This document shows positions 19,452 to 31,594 of a stretch of DNA of 64,000 nt, one piece after another. The position numbers and the translations under genes are program-made. A model generated the notes under the pieces. The model was not told the DNA's origin. It worked only from the letters and a program-made list of their open reading frames with translations, and did not search any database. Positions within the stretch are counted from its first letter, which is position 1. Every line of letters starts with the position of its first letter. Where the stretch lies: assembly GCF_006517625.1 (NCBI RefSeq), contig NZ_VHQI01000001.1, positions 130,180-194,179 on the forward strand. Reading direction: 5' to 3'. The DNA comes from Mixta tenebrionis. Lineage in GTDB: Bacteria > Pseudomonadota > Gammaproteobacteria > Enterobacterales > Enterobacteriaceae.

Positions 19452-21839
19452 TCAATCCCTCAAGGTTGCCTGGAATCGCTCTTTTAATGCCGCAACGCAG
19501 TTGGCGACGGTTGCGGCAATCTCGTCTTCTTCGAGTGTCCGGCTGGTATCTTGCAAAATCAGGCTAATCGCAAGGCTCTTAAACCCTTCGTTTACACCCT
19601 TACCACGGTACACGTCAAACAAGTTTACGCCAACTATCTGATTTGCGCCAACTTTCTTACACTCTGCGATGATATCTGCTGCCGGGACATTTTCAGCGAC
19701 CACAACGGCAATATCACGACGGTTCGCCGGGAAGCGCGAAACCTCGCGCGCATCAGGCAGGACGCGGTCTGCAACCTTATTCCAAAGCAGTTCAAACACT
19801 AAGGTGCGGCCGTTGAGAGCAAGCTTACGCTCCAGCTCCGGATGCACCACGCCGATAAATCCGATGCGTTCGCCCTGCAAATAAATTGCCGCGCTCTGCC
19901 CCGGATGCAGGGCCGGATTCGCCTCAGCGCGGAACTCAATGGCGTCGAGCTTGCCGGTCAGCTCCAGCACCGACTCTAAATCACCTTTTAAATCATAGAA
20001 GTCGACGGTCTGACGCGCCAGATCCCAGTGCTCTTCAAAGCGGTTGCCGCTCAGCACGCCGGCCAGCATAACATCCTGACGGATCCCCAGATCCGCTTGC
20101 GTATCCGGCACAAAGCGCAGGCCGCTTTCAAACAGGCGTACACGGTTCTGCTGGCGGTTCTGGTTATAAACCACCGCAGACAGCAGGCCGGTCCACAGGG
20201 AAAGGCGCATCGCCGACATATCGCTGGAGATCGGGCTGGGCAGAATCAGCGCCTCTTCGCCCGGATGCAGCAGCGACTGCACTTTCGGATCGACGAAGCT
20301 GTAGGTGATCGCTTCCTGATAGCCTTTATCCACCAGCATCGCTTTGACGCGCTTCAGCGACAGATCCGCCTCACGGTGTTGGGTCATCACCAGTTCAGCT
20401 TTTACCGGCACGTCAGGGATATTGTTATAGCCGTAAACGCGAGCGACCTCTTCCACTAAATCTTCTTCGATCGCCATGTCGAAGCGCCAGCCCGGCGCGA
20501 CGGCGCGCCATCCGCCTTCGCCGACGCTGACTTCACAGCCGAGCAGCTGCAAGATTTCCGTCACGCGACGGTCTTCAATATGATGACCAATCAGGCGATC
20601 CAGCTTTTCACGGCGTAGCGTAATCTCGGCGCGCACCGGCAGTTTTTCCGGCACGCTGTTATCCACCACCGGGCCAGCTTCGCCGCCGCAGATATCGAGC
20701 AGCAGACGCGTGGCGCGCTCCATGGCCTGATGCTGCAACGCCGGATCGACGCCGCGCTCATAGCGATGGGAGGCATCGGTGTGCAGGCCATGACGACGCG
20801 CGCGTCCGGTAATCGCCAGCGGCGCAAACCAGGCGCACTCCAGCAGCACGTTGCACGTCTCGTCATTCACGCCGGAATGTTCGCCGCCGAAAATACCGCC
20901 CATCGCCAGCGCCTTGTGATGATCGGCGATCACCAGCGTGTCGCTGTCGAGCTTCACTTCATTACCGTCGAGCAGCGTCAGCGTTTCATTCTGCTGCGCC
21001 ATACGTACCACGATGCCGCCGTCGATACGATCCAGATCGAACGCATGCATCGGCTGGCCCAGCTCCAGCAGTACGTAGTTAGTGACGTCCACCACCGGAT
21101 CGATAGAGCGGATGCCGCAGCGGCGCAGTTTCTCTTTCATCCACAGCGGCGTGGCGGCCTTAACGTTGATGTTTTTCACCACGCGGCTCAGATAGCGCGG
21201 GCAGGCGTCAGTCGCATCAACGCGTACCGGCAGCGTATCGTTGATGGTAGCGGCAACCGCCGCCATGTCCGGCGCGTTCAGCGTCAGACCGTTCAGCACC
21301 GCCACATCGCGCGCCACGCCGATAATGCCGAAGCAGTCGGCACGGTTCGGCGTCACGCTGATTTCGATGCTGTTGTCGTCCAGCTGCAAATAGTCACGCA
21401 GATCGGCGCCGATCGGCGCATCCGCCGGCAGTTCGATAATACCGTTATGATCGTCGCTAATGCCCAGCTCGGAGAAGGAACAGAGCATCCCTTCCGAAGG
21501 CTCGCCGCGCAGCTTAGCCGCTTTGATTTTGAAATCGCCCGGCAGCAGCGCGCCAACGGTCGCCACCGCTACTTTCAGGCCCTGACGACAGTTGGGCGCG
21601 CCGCAAACGATATCCAGCAGGCGATCGCCGCCGACGTTAACTTTCGTTACGCGCAGCTTATCGGCGTTCGGGTGCTGACCGCACTCCACAACTTCCCCCA
21701 CTACCACGCCGTGAAAAGCGCCCGCAACGGGTTCAATACCGTCCACTTCCAGCCCGGCCATGGTGATTTGATCCGCCAGCGCGGCGCTGTCAAGGGCCGG
21801 GTTTACCCATTCGCGTAACCAGAGTTCACTGAATTTCAT
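19452..21839 (-). CDS. pheT: PheT, phenylalanyl-tRNA synthetase beta subunit
   Basis: Beta subunit of the alpha2-beta2 enzyme charging tRNA-Phe; it carries editing and tRNA-binding functions. It has 795 residues, the E. coli length. An N-terminal EMAP-type tRNA-binding domain ([20 protein letters not shown]) is followed by the B3/B4 and B5 domains and a C-terminal ferredoxin-fold anticodon-binding domain ([15 protein letters not shown]). It follows pheS by 14 bases and precedes ihfA by 4. Confidence 0.98.
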   Translation of the reverse strand: MKFSELWLREWVNPALDSAALADQITMAGLEVDGIEPVAGAFHGVVVGEVVECGQHPNADKLRVTKVNVGGDRLLDIVCGAPNCRQGLKVAVATVGALLPGDFKIKAAKLRGEPSEGMLCSFSELGISDDHNGIIELPADAPIGADLRDYLQLDDNSIEISVTPNRADCFGIIGVARDVAVLNGLTLNAPDMAAVAATINDTLPVRVDATDACPRYLSRVVKNINVKAATPLWMKEKLRRCGIRSIDPVVDVTNYVLLELGQPMHAFDLDRIDGGIVVRMAQQNETLTLLDGNEVKLDSDTLVIADHHKALAMGGIFGGEHSGVNDETCNVLLECAWFAPLAITGRARRHGLHTDASHRYERGVDPALQHQAMERATRLLLDICGGEAGPVVDNSVPEKLPVRAEITLRREKLDRLIGHHIEDRRVTEILQLLGCEVSVGEGGWRAVAPGWRFDMAIEEDLVEEVARVYGYNNIPDVPVKAELVMTQHREADLSLKRVKAMLVDKGYQEAITYSFVDPKVQSLLHPGEEALILPSPISSDMSAMRLSLWTGLLSAVVYNQNRQQNRVRLFESGLRFVPDTQADLGIRQDVMLAGVLSGNRFEEHWDLARQTVDFYDLKGDLESVLELTGKLDAIEFRAEANPALHPGQSAAIYLQGERIGFIGVVHPELERKLALNGRTLVFELLWNKVADRVLPDAREVSRFPANRRDIAVVVAENVPAADIIAECKKVGANQIVGVNLFDVYRGKGVNEGFKSLAISLILQDTSRTLEEDEIAATVANCVAALKERFQATLRD

Positions 21840-21853
21840 TGGATAACCTGCCC

Positions 21854-22906
<1,053 letters not shown>

Positions 22907-22913
22907 TTAAAAC

Positions 22914-22939
22914 AAAAAAGCCTCCACGAGGGAGGCTTT
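22914..22939 (-). terminator. pheST attenuator terminator
   Basis: GCCTCC and GGAGGC form a stem with a 5-base loop, followed on the minus strand by six T. It lies between the pheM leader stop and pheS, where ribosome stalling at Phe codons would favour an antiterminator. Confidence 0.9.
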
Positions 22940-22985
22940 CAGCGCGATTTATCGTTTCTTTTCTTTGCGCAGCAGCCCCCGACAT

Positions 22986-23027
22986 TCAGGTGCTAAAGTA
23001 AAAAAAGAAACGAAAAATAGCGTACAT
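22986..23027 (-). CDS. pheM: PheM, Phe-rich leader peptide of pheST
   Basis: A 13-residue leader peptide read as MYAIFRFFFYFST. The E. coli leader is one residue longer and differs only near its N-terminus. Five of the thirteen residues are Phe, so low charged tRNA-Phe would stall the ribosome here and relieve termination at 22914-22939. It is too short for routine gene calling but is clear from homology, position and the downstream terminator. Confidence 0.93.
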   Translation of the reverse strand: MYAIFRFFFYFST

Positions 23028-23063
23028 ATCTGGTTTTACCTTATCGCTTGCGTTAACGGCTCT

Positions 23064-23092
23064 ATTGAAATGCCAGCAGGCGGAAAAGTCAA
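23064..23092 (-). promoter_or_regulatory. Promoter of the pheMST-ihfA operon
   Basis: On the minus strand TTGACT (23087-23092) and TTCAAT (23064-23069) are spaced by 17 bases, upstream of pheM and downstream of the rplT terminator. Confidence 0.65.
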
Positions 23093-23113
23093 TCTTTTGC
23101 TACGGTTACAGAT

Positions 23114-23140
23114 AATAAAAGAGGGAGCAAGCTCCCTCTT
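23114..23140 (-). terminator. Terminator after rplT
   Basis: GAGGGAGC and GCTCCCTC form an 8-bp stem with a 2-base apex, followed on the minus strand by TTTTATT, just after the rplT stop. Readthrough into pheM is possible, as in E. coli. Confidence 0.8.
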
Positions 23141-23149
23141 TCATCTGAC

Positions 23150-23521
<372 letters not shown>

Positions 23522-23546
23522 CTATATTCTGATGGAAAAAATTAAC

Positions 23547-23744
<198 letters not shown>

Positions 23745-23841
23745 TTATAAAATATCCACTTCGCATTGTTAATAAAATGAATCAGGCAGGCGAACAACGG
23801 CCGCACAGCGCGAACGCTGCGCGGCATTGTTACTTGAAAGC

Positions 23842-24387
<546 letters not shown>

Positions 24388-26316
24388 TTATTCCTCCAAT
24401 TGATGAAGATTGCGGCTGCGTATTTCTTGCTGCAGCTTCTCGATCAGCACATCCACGTCCATAGACCCAAGGTCTTTACCGCGGCGGGTACGTACAGCCA
24501 CTTTACCGGCTTCTACCTCTTTATCACCGCAGACCAGCATATAGGGGACGCGACGCAATGTGTGCTCGCGGATTTTAAAGCCAATCTTCTCGTTTCTCAA
24601 GTCTGCTTTTACACGAATGCCCGCATTCTGTAGTTTTCGCGTTAATTCGTTGACGTAATCAGACTGCCCGTCGGTGATATTCATCACCACTGCTTGTACC
24701 GGCGCCAGCCAGGTTGGATAAAAACCGGCGTATTCTTCAGTGAGAATACCGATAAAGCGTTCCATTGAACCCAGAATAGCACGGTGAATCATTACCGGCA
24801 CCTGACGTTCATTATTTTCACCTACATAGGAGGCACTCAGACGGCCCGGCAAAGAGAAGTCGAGCTGAACGGTGCCGCACTGCCAGGCGCGATCGAGGCA
24901 GTCATGCAGGGTAAATTCGATTTTCGGGCCGTAGAAGGCGCCCTCGCCCGGCTGGTAGTCGAACGGAATCGCGTTCTCTTCCAGCGCGGCGGCCAGGTCC
25001 GCCTCTGCGCGATCCCACAACTCATCGCTGCCGATACGTTTTTCAGGACGGGTAGAAAGTTTCACCACGATTTTTTCAAAACCGAAGGTGCTGTACATGT
25101 CATACACCATTCTGATGCAGCTGTTTACCTCAGCGCGCACCTGTTCTTCGGTACAGAAGATATGGGCGTCATCCTGGGTAAAGCCGCGCACGCGCATCAG
25201 GCCGTGCAGCGAACCGGAAGGCTCGTTGCGGTGACAGCTGCCGAACTCCGCCATGCGCAGCGGCAGGTCGCGGTATGATTTTAGACCCTGATTGAAAATC
25301 TGCACGTGACCGGGGCAGTTCATCGGCTTAATGCAGTATTCACGGTTCTCAGACGCGGTGGTAAACATCGCCTCTTTGTAGTTTTCCCAGTGGCCGGTTT
25401 TTTCCCACAGCACGCGGTCCATCATAAACGGACCTTTAACTTCCTGATACTGGTACTCTTTCAGCTTGCTACGCACAAAGGTTTCCAGTTCACGGAAAAT
25501 GGTCCAGCCGTCGTTGTGCCAGAACACCATGCCGGGCGCTTCTTCCTGCATATGGTAGAGGTCAAGCTGCTTGCCGATCTTACGATGGTCGCGCTTCGCC
25601 GCCTCTTCCAGACGTTGCAGATAGGCGTTCAGCTGCTTCTTATCCGCCCAGGCTGTGCCGTAGATACGCTGCAGCATTTTGTTATCGCTGTTGCCGCGCC
25701 AGTAGGCGCCGGCGATTTTTTGCAGCTTAAAGTGATGGCAGAAGCGCATATTCGGTACGTGCGGCCCGCGGCACATATCGATATATTCTTCGTGGTGATA
25801 AAGGCCGGGACGATCGTCGTGGCTGACGTTCTCATCGAGAATGGTCGTTTTATAGCTTTCGCCGCGTGCGGCGAAGAGGTCGCGCGCTTCCTGCCAGCTA
25901 ACTTTTTTCTTCACCACGTCATAGTTGGTTTCGGCCAGCTCGTGCATGCGCTTTTCCAGCCGCTCGAGATCTTCCTGCGTCAGGGTATGATCGAGATCCA
26001 CATCGTAATAGAAGCCGTTATCGATCACCGGGCCGATAGCCATCTTAGCGTTTGGCCACAGCTGTTTCATCGCATGACCCAGCAGATGCGCGCAGGAGTG
26101 GCGAATAATTTCCAGCCCCGCCTCATCTTTAGCGGTGATAATCGCCACGGAGGCGTCTTCAGAGATAGGATCGACCGCATCCACCAGCTCGCCGTTAACC
26201 CGACCGGCGATGCAGGCTTTCGCCAGACCCGGTCCGATATCCTGCGCGATTTCCATTACGCTAATGGCGCGATCGTAGCTACGCTGACTGCCGTCAGGAA
26301 GAGTAATTACAGGCAT
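24388..26316 (-). CDS. thrS: ThrS, threonyl-tRNA synthetase
   Basis: Charges tRNA-Thr and edits mischarged Ser. It has 642 residues, as in E. coli. Domains are an N-terminal TGS domain ([22 protein letters not shown]), the editing domain ([11 protein letters not shown]), the class II catalytic core with zinc ligands ([32 protein letters not shown]) and the C-terminal anticodon-binding domain. It heads the thrS-infC-rpmI-rplT-pheST-ihfA cluster. The leader carries the autogenous operator described at 26338-26358. Confidence 0.98.
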   Translation of the reverse strand: MPVITLPDGSQRSYDRAISVMEIAQDIGPGLAKACIAGRVNGELVDAVDPISEDASVAIITAKDEAGLEIIRHSCAHLLGHAMKQLWPNAKMAIGPVIDNGFYYDVDLDHTLTQEDLERLEKRMHELAETNYDVVKKKVSWQEARDLFAARGESYKTTILDENVSHDDRPGLYHHEEYIDMCRGPHVPNMRFCHHFKLQKIAGAYWRGNSDNKMLQRIYGTAWADKKQLNAYLQRLEEAAKRDHRKIGKQLDLYHMQEEAPGMVFWHNDGWTIFRELETFVRSKLKEYQYQEVKGPFMMDRVLWEKTGHWENYKEAMFTTASENREYCIKPMNCPGHVQIFNQGLKSYRDLPLRMAEFGSCHRNEPSGSLHGLMRVRGFTQDDAHIFCTEEQVRAEVNSCIRMVYDMYSTFGFEKIVVKLSTRPEKRIGSDELWDRAEADLAAALEENAIPFDYQPGEGAFYGPKIEFTLHDCLDRAWQCGTVQLDFSLPGRLSASYVGENNERQVPVMIHRAILGSMERFIGILTEEYAGFYPTWLAPVQAVVMNITDGQSDYVNELTRKLQNAGIRVKADLRNEKIGFKIREHTLRRVPYMLVCGDKEVEAGKVAVRTRRGKDLGSMDVDVLIEKLQQEIRSRNLHQLEE

Positions 26317-26337
26317 TTCATATCCTTAAATGCAGTG

Positions 26338-26358
26338 GTAACCCACACGAAAGATTAC
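26338..26358 (-). promoter_or_regulatory. thrS translational operator (tRNA-Thr anticodon mimic)
   Basis: In the minus-strand leader a GTAATC/GGGTTAC stem closes a loop containing CGT at 26347-26349, that is -33 to -31 from the thrS start. E. coli ThrRS represses its own mRNA by binding a hairpin whose CGU loop mimics the tRNA-Thr anticodon at about the same position. Assignment rests on this positional and structural match. Confidence 0.7.
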
Positions 26359-26359
26359 A

Positions 26360-27189
26360 TGCAAAATTGATTTTGAGTTAATTTTCAGTAAGTCATCGGC
26401 CAATACCAACCCACAATTGTCAGTTTGGCGCGCGGCCGGCACGCATTCTAACGTGTCCAAACCGGTTGATTACTAAAGAGTGACCATCTTACACGCTAAA
26501 GAGATGATGATAAACAGCCGCTTGCCCAACAGAGGCGTAAAACATCGCCCTTTCGCGCCGCCCGCTGTTTTCTAATGCCGCCGCGCCTCACGGCGGCGGC
26601 CGGGAACAACGCTACGCGGCGATAATGCGCTTTGCTGATAAACCGATTATCAGCCAGCGCTGGAATAACAAAGGCTCCTGCCCGGACGCAAAATTGGCGA
26701 AAACAGGCTCTCAACGTTATCAATCATCAGCCGACGATAGCGGTTAGCCTGTTGCTGTTTTGGCTTTATTACCGCAAGCGAGATAAGAATTATCTGATAG
26801 CCGCCATAATAATGGCGCTCACCGGCGTGGTAAATGCGTTAAGCGACGTAAGCAGCGGCCAAATACGTCGCGCAGCGCAGCTGCCGCGCGCAATATAATC
26901 ACATATTTTTCTCACCCGCCAGGCGGCGCTATAACGCCCCGCCGCCGCCCTTCAACTCCCGCATAATGGTCTATGATTGTTCTCTGTACGCTGCCTGGAG
27001 CCGGGACAATCGGACGCCGTTTCATTTCGCCACGCTGAACAGGCAGCCGCCTGAAATGGCTCCTGCTACAGCGCCGTTTCCGATCGCCTCCAGCCCGCGC
27101 TTACATTTATACGCGATAAAATCGCATCAGCGGAATAAAGCCCGCGCGATGTCGTCCATTGCTCACTTCTGGATAAAAGAGGCAATTGA
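26360..27189. other. Low-coding stretch between thrS and treZ
   Basis: About 830 bases. The left part is the remaining thrS leader and promoter. The rest has GC-rich hairpins (for example GCCGCCG/CGGCGGC at 26577-26597) and one short membrane-like reading frame, listed separately. A weak sigma-S-like element, TCTATGATT at 26970-26978, could belong to a treZ promoter. Nothing else is supportable. Confidence 0.5.
26632..26898 (+). CDS. Possible small membrane protein or fragment (uncertain)
   Basis: An 88-codon frame whose second half looks like real protein: a hydrophobic helix (TIAVSLLLFWLYY), a basic turn (RKRDKNY) and a second helix (LIAAIIMALTGVVNAL). The first 28 codons look like noise and no ribosome site precedes the ATG. 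It may be a decayed or start-lacking remnant of a two-helix membrane protein. I do not recognise a family. Confidence 0.25.
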   Translation: MLINRLSASAGITKAPARTQNWRKQALNVINHQPTIAVSLLLFWLYYRKRDKNYLIAAIIMALTGVVNALSDVSSGQIRRAAQLPRAI

Positions 27190-28977
27190 ATGGAGTCCAA
27201 ATCATTTGTAAAAAGTTGGGGTGCCGAATATCAGGCCGACGGTAGCGTGCGCTTTCGCCTCTGGGCGACCGGGCAAAAGACGGTAGCGCTCAGGTTATCC
27301 GGCGAAGAAAAAGCGATGAACCCGATCGGTGACGGATGGTTTGAACTACAGGTCGCTAACGTTGCGCCCGGTGCGGAATATCATTTTGTGCTGGCCGACG
27401 GTATGAGCGTGCCGGATCCGGCGTCACGCGCCCAAAAGGCGGAGGTCAACGGCCCGTCTCTGGTTATCGATCCCACCCGCTATCGGTGGCGCAATACTCA
27501 ATGGCAAGGGCGCCCCTGGAGCGAGACCGTCGTCTATGAGATGCATATCGGCACCTTTACCCCGGAAGGCACCTTTCAGGCGGCGATTAACCAGCTGCCC
27601 CGGCTTGCCGAACTGGGGATAACCATGCTTGAGGTCATGCCGGTTTCACAATTCGGCGGCCAGCGCGGCTGGGGCTATGACGGCGTATTGCTGTATGCGC
27701 CGCACGCCGCCTACGGCACGCCGGACGATTTTAAAGCTTTCGTCGATGCCGCCCACGATCACGGCCTCTCGGTTGTGCTTGATATCGTGCTCAACCATTT
27801 CGGCCCGGAGGGCAATTACCTGCCGCTGCTGGCGCCTGATTTCTTCCATAAAGAGCGCATGACGCCGTGGGGCGCGGGCATCGCCTATGATGTGGCGGCT
27901 ACCCGCAGCTATATCGCTGAAGCGCCGCTTTACTGGCTGCAGGAGTTTAACCTTGACGGCCTGCGCTTCGACGCTATCGATCAAATAGAAGACAGTTCCG
28001 ATCGCCACATACTGATCGAGATTGCCGAGCGCATCCGCGCTGAGATTACCGACCGTCCGATTCATCTCACAACCGAAGATAACCGTAACGTTATCTTTCT
28101 GCATCCGCGCGATGAGAACGGCAACGCGCCGCTGTTTACCGGCGAATGGAATGACGATTTCCACAATGCCGCGCACGTCTTCGCCACCGGCGAAACGCAC
28201 GCCTACTATCAGGATTTCGCCAGCGCGCCGGAAAAACTGCTGGCCCGTACCCTGACGGAAGGCTTCGCCTGGCAGGGTGAAGTTTCCCCGCAAACCGGCA
28301 AGCCGCAGGGCGTCAAAAGCAGCGGTCAGCCGCCGGTCGCCTTTGTCGATTTCATTCAGAACCACGATCAGGTAGGCAACCGCGCCCAGGGCGACAGGCT
28401 GATTACCCTGGCCGGCGCCGATCGCACTAAAGTCCTGCTCGCCATGCTGCTTTTCTCGCCGCATATTCCATTGCTGTTTATGGGCGAAGAGTATGGCGAA
28501 ACCAATCCCTTCCTGTTCTTTACCGATTTTCATGGCGATCTGGCTAAGGCGGTGCGCGAAGGTCGGGCAAAAGAGTTTGCCGGTCACGCCGGACATGAAG
28601 GCGAAAGCGTGCCCGATCCTAACGCGCCGGAGACCTTTAAGCGTTCAAAACTCGACTGGGACAAAGCTGAAAGCGAGGAAGGCAAAGCCTGGCTGGCATT
28701 CACGCGTGAACTGCTGGCCCTGCGCCAGCAGCATGTCGTACCGCTGCTGGCTACCGCCGGCGGCAATGCGGGCAGCGTACTGAAAACCGCAGCGGGATTG
28801 GTCGCCGTAAGCTGGCGTTTCCCGCAAGGGACGCTTTCCATGGCGATCAATATCGGCGCAGCCGCCCAGCCGCTGCCGGCGCTGCCGGGCGCAACCATTT
28901 TTGCCTGGCCGCAGGCGAGCGCTGAACTGCCGCAAAACGCCATTATCGTCCGCCTTGCTTCAGGAGATGCAGCGTGA
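27190..28977 (+). CDS. treZ: TreZ, malto-oligosyltrehalose trehalohydrolase
   Basis: GH13 enzyme that cleaves trehalose from the maltooligosyltrehalose made by TreY. It has 595 residues. An N-terminal CBM48-like domain (VRFRLWATGQKTVALRL) precedes the barrel. Catalytic residues fit the family: nucleophile Asp261 in LRFDAID, acid Glu296 in TTEDNRN, and Asp393 in QNHDQVGNR. The segment GQRGWGYDGVLLYAP is typical. The ribosome site AGAGG is about eight bases upstream. It overlaps treY by four bases (GTGA). E. coli lacks this pathway, so the cluster is accessory. Confidence 0.95.
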   Translation: MESKSFVKSWGAEYQADGSVRFRLWATGQKTVALRLSGEEKAMNPIGDGWFELQVANVAPGAEYHFVLADGMSVPDPASRAQKAEVNGPSLVIDPTRYRWRNTQWQGRPWSETVVYEMHIGTFTPEGTFQAAINQLPRLAELGITMLEVMPVSQFGGQRGWGYDGVLLYAPHAAYGTPDDFKAFVDAAHDHGLSVVLDIVLNHFGPEGNYLPLLAPDFFHKERMTPWGAGIAYDVAATRSYIAEAPLYWLQEFNLDGLRFDAIDQIEDSSDRHILIEIAERIRAEITDRPIHLTTEDNRNVIFLHPRDENGNAPLFTGEWNDDFHNAAHVFATGETHAYYQDFASAPEKLLARTLTEGFAWQGEVSPQTGKPQGVKSSGQPPVAFVDFIQNHDQVGNRAQGDRLITLAGADRTKVLLAMLLFSPHIPLLFMGEEYGETNPFLFFTDFHGDLAKAVREGRAKEFAGHAGHEGESVPDPNAPETFKRSKLDWDKAESEEGKAWLAFTRELLALRQQHVVPLLATAGGNAGSVLKTAAGLVAVSWRFPQGTLSMAINIGAAAQPLPALPGATIFAWPQASAELPQNAIIVRLASGDAA

Positions 28978-31508
28978 ATATTCCAACCGCAACCTACCGT
29001 ATTCAGTTTCGCAACGGCATGACCTTCGATCGCGCCGCCGCGCTGGTTCCTTATCTGCAGCGGCTCGGCATCAGCCATCTTTATGCCTCACCGATCTTTA
29101 CCGCCACCGCGGGATCAACGCACGGCTATGACGTTACCGACGCCAATGAGATCGATCCCGCCATCGGCGGACGCGCGGGCTTCGACCGCATGGTAAAGGC
29201 GCTCCGGCAGGCCGGGCTGGGGCTGATTCTGGATATCGTGCCGAACCATATGGCCGCCTCGCTGGAAAACGCATGGTGGCGCGATGTGATAGAGCATGGA
29301 TCGCAAAGCCGCTACGCCCACTATTTTGATATTGACTGGACGCGCCGCCTGACGCTGCCCTTTCTCGGCGATACCTTTGAAAAAGTGCTGGAAAACGGCG
29401 AAATCAGCGTCCAGCGCGATCCGCAAACCGGTCGCCCCGCTTTTGCCTGTTACGACAGCTTTTACCCGCTGACGCCGGAAAGCTGGCAGGGGCGCGAAGC
29501 GGAAGTCTTAGCGTTAACTGACGCCAGAGCGCTGACTGAGCTACACGATCGGCAGCCCTGGCGTTTGATGTCGTGGCGCGACGCGCCGCGCGATCTCTCC
29601 TATCGCCGCTTCTTTGAAATCACCGGTCTGGTGGGGGTACGGGTTGAGGATAAGGCGGTATTCGATGATACCCATCACCTGATCCTTGAACTGGTGCATT
29701 CCGGCGCGGTGGATGGATTGCGCGTCGATCACGTTGACGGCCTGGCCGATCCGCAGGCCTATCTGGAACAGCTGCGCCGGCAGGCCGGGCCGGAGTGCTA
29801 TATCACGGTAGAGAAAATTCTCGGCAAAGGCGAGCAAATCCCTGAAGAGTGGCCGATCTCCGGCACCACCGGCTATGAATTTATCGAATCCCTTTCCGAC
29901 GTGCTGGTGGATAACGATCGGCTCGGCGCCATGCGCAAGGCCTGGGATGAGGTAACCGGCAGGCGGGTTGATATGAAGGCCGAGCTGCGCGCCGCCAAGC
30001 TGCTGATGGCGAATAAAAACTTTGAAGGCGAATTTAGCCGGCTGCTGCATATCGCGCTGACGGTCGCCGAATCGGAAAATGCGGCTCTGGATCGGGATGC
30101 CGTCGCCTCCGCGCTGCGCGAACTGCTGATCGCCTTTCCGGTTTACCGCACCTATGGCACCGCGGCGGGGATGCGCCCGGCGGATCGCGCCATGCTGCGC
30201 AGCGTGGCCGACAAGATAAAAGCGGGCAGCAACGCGCCCGATACGGCGACGCTCGATTTTCTTACCCGGCTGCTGGCTGGAGATATCGCTGAGAACGCCG
30301 CCGCTGAAGCCGCTAACTTCCGCATCCGCTTCCAGCAATTAACCGGCCCGCTGATGGCGAAATCGGTTGAGGATACGCTGTTCTTCCGCCAGAACATGGA
30401 TCTGGCGCTGAATGAAGTCGGCGCCGAGCCGCTGCCGCGCACCTTCTCTATCAGCCGCTTCCATAAAGAGATGCAGACGCGGCTTGAACGGCAGCCGGAT
30501 GCGCTGTCCGGCACCTCAACCCATGACACCAAACGCGGCGAGGATGCCCGCGCCCGGCTCTACACGCTGACCGAAGCGCCGCAGCAGTGGGCCGAATGCG
30601 TAACCCGCTGGCGTCAGATGAATCAGCAAAAAGTGGTGACGCTGGAGGATGGCGCGGCGCCGAAGCCGGCGGTCGCCTGGATGCTGTATCAGGCGCTGGC
30701 GGGCGTCTGGCCTACCATGCTACAGCCGCAGGATCGCGCGGGCCTGCGGGCGCTGGAAGAACGCCTGCTGGAATTTACCGAAAAAGCGCTGCGTGAGGCG
30801 AAGCAGCGCACCAACTGGGGCGACAGCAACGACAGCTATGAGAAGGCGGTGCTTGACTACGCCAGTCATCTGCTCTCCCCCGACAACGCGCCCTTCCTGC
30901 ACGATTTTTCCGCCGCGCTGCAGCCGTTTATTCGCGCCGGCCTGGTCAACAGCCTGACCCAGACCATCCTGAAGCTGACGGCGCCGGGCGTGCCGGATAT
31001 CTATCAGGGCAGCGAGGCGCTTAATTTTAGCCTGGTCGATCCCGATAACCGACGCGATCCCGATTTTCCCGCGCTGCAACAGATGCTGGACGACGACGAC
31101 ATGTCCGCCATCACCGGCGAAGAAGGCTGGCGCAGCGGCGCGCTGAAACAGCGTATCGTCGCCCGGCTGCTGCATCTGCGCCAGCAGCAGCCTGCGCTGT
31201 TCCGCCGCGGCGACTATCTGCCGCTTAACGCCGTCGGCGAGCATGAAGAGAACGTCATCGCTTTCGCCAGGGTAGACGAAGAGGCGGCGCTGATCGTCAT
31301 CGCTCCCCGTCTGGTCTTTCACCTGCTGCCGGATAATCTGGCGCTGCCGCATAGCGCGCACTGGGCGGGAACCGAGCTGGCGCTGCCAGAACGGCTCGCC
31401 AACCGCCGCTATCGCGACATGCTGAGCGGCGAAGAGCGCGCGGTTACCGATCGCATCGCGCTGGATACTTTCGATCGCTGCCTGCCGGTTTCGTTTTTAA
31501 GCGTTTAA
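28974..31508 (+). CDS. treY: TreY, malto-oligosyltrehalose synthase
   Basis: GH13 intramolecular transglucosylase converting the reducing end of a maltodextrin from an alpha-1,4 to an alpha,alpha-1,1 bond. It has 844 residues, begins at GTG, and overlaps the treZ stop by four bases, so the two are translationally coupled. Motifs are TYRIQFRNGMTFD, HLYASPIFTA, GLRVDHVDGLADP (nucleophile region), CYITVEKILGKGE (acid/base) and GTSTHDTKRGEDARAR. It works between GlgX, which supplies linear glucans, and TreZ. Confidence 0.96.
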   Translation: MNIPTATYRIQFRNGMTFDRAAALVPYLQRLGISHLYASPIFTATAGSTHGYDVTDANEIDPAIGGRAGFDRMVKALRQAGLGLILDIVPNHMAASLENAWWRDVIEHGSQSRYAHYFDIDWTRRLTLPFLGDTFEKVLENGEISVQRDPQTGRPAFACYDSFYPLTPESWQGREAEVLALTDARALTELHDRQPWRLMSWRDAPRDLSYRRFFEITGLVGVRVEDKAVFDDTHHLILELVHSGAVDGLRVDHVDGLADPQAYLEQLRRQAGPECYITVEKILGKGEQIPEEWPISGTTGYEFIESLSDVLVDNDRLGAMRKAWDEVTGRRVDMKAELRAAKLLMANKNFEGEFSRLLHIALTVAESENAALDRDAVASALRELLIAFPVYRTYGTAAGMRPADRAMLRSVADKIKAGSNAPDTATLDFLTRLLAGDIAENAAAEAANFRIRFQQLTGPLMAKSVEDTLFFRQNMDLALNEVGAEPLPRTFSISRFHKEMQTRLERQPDALSGTSTHDTKRGEDARARLYTLTEAPQQWAECVTRWRQMNQQKVVTLEDGAAPKPAVAWMLYQALAGVWPTMLQPQDRAGLRALEERLLEFTEKALREAKQRTNWGDSNDSYEKAVLDYASHLLSPDNAPFLHDFSAALQPFIRAGLVNSLTQTILKLTAPGVPDIYQGSEALNFSLVDPDNRRDPDFPALQQMLDDDDMSAITGEEGWRSGALKQRIVARLLHLRQQQPALFRRGDYLPLNAVGEHEENVIAFARVDEEAALIVIAPRLVFHLLPDNLALPHSAHWAGTELALPERLANRRYRDMLSGEERAVTDRIALDTFDRCLPVSFLSV

Positions 31509-31510
31509 TG

Positions 31511-31594
31511 ATGAAAAAAATAACCTTGTTATGCATCGCTGCTGTCGGCGACAACCTGTACATTCAATGGAGAAGAATGCATGTCAAACGGTAA
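31511..31594 (+). CDS. Possible 27-codon mini-ORF linking treY and glgX
   Basis: MKKITLLCIAAVG followed by 14 residues, ending inside the glgX start region with a 14-base overlap. An alternative ATG at 31508 overlaps the treY stop (TAATG). The N-terminus resembles a signal peptide, but there is no clear mature part. It may be chance, or may keep ribosomes running from treY to glgX. Confidence 0.25.
   Translation: MKKITLLCIAAVGDNLYIQWRRMHVKR

Noticed and set aside
26966-27211. 81-codon frame ending inside treZ
   Set aside because: No ribosome site, no recognisable sequence, and it overlaps the treZ start in another frame.
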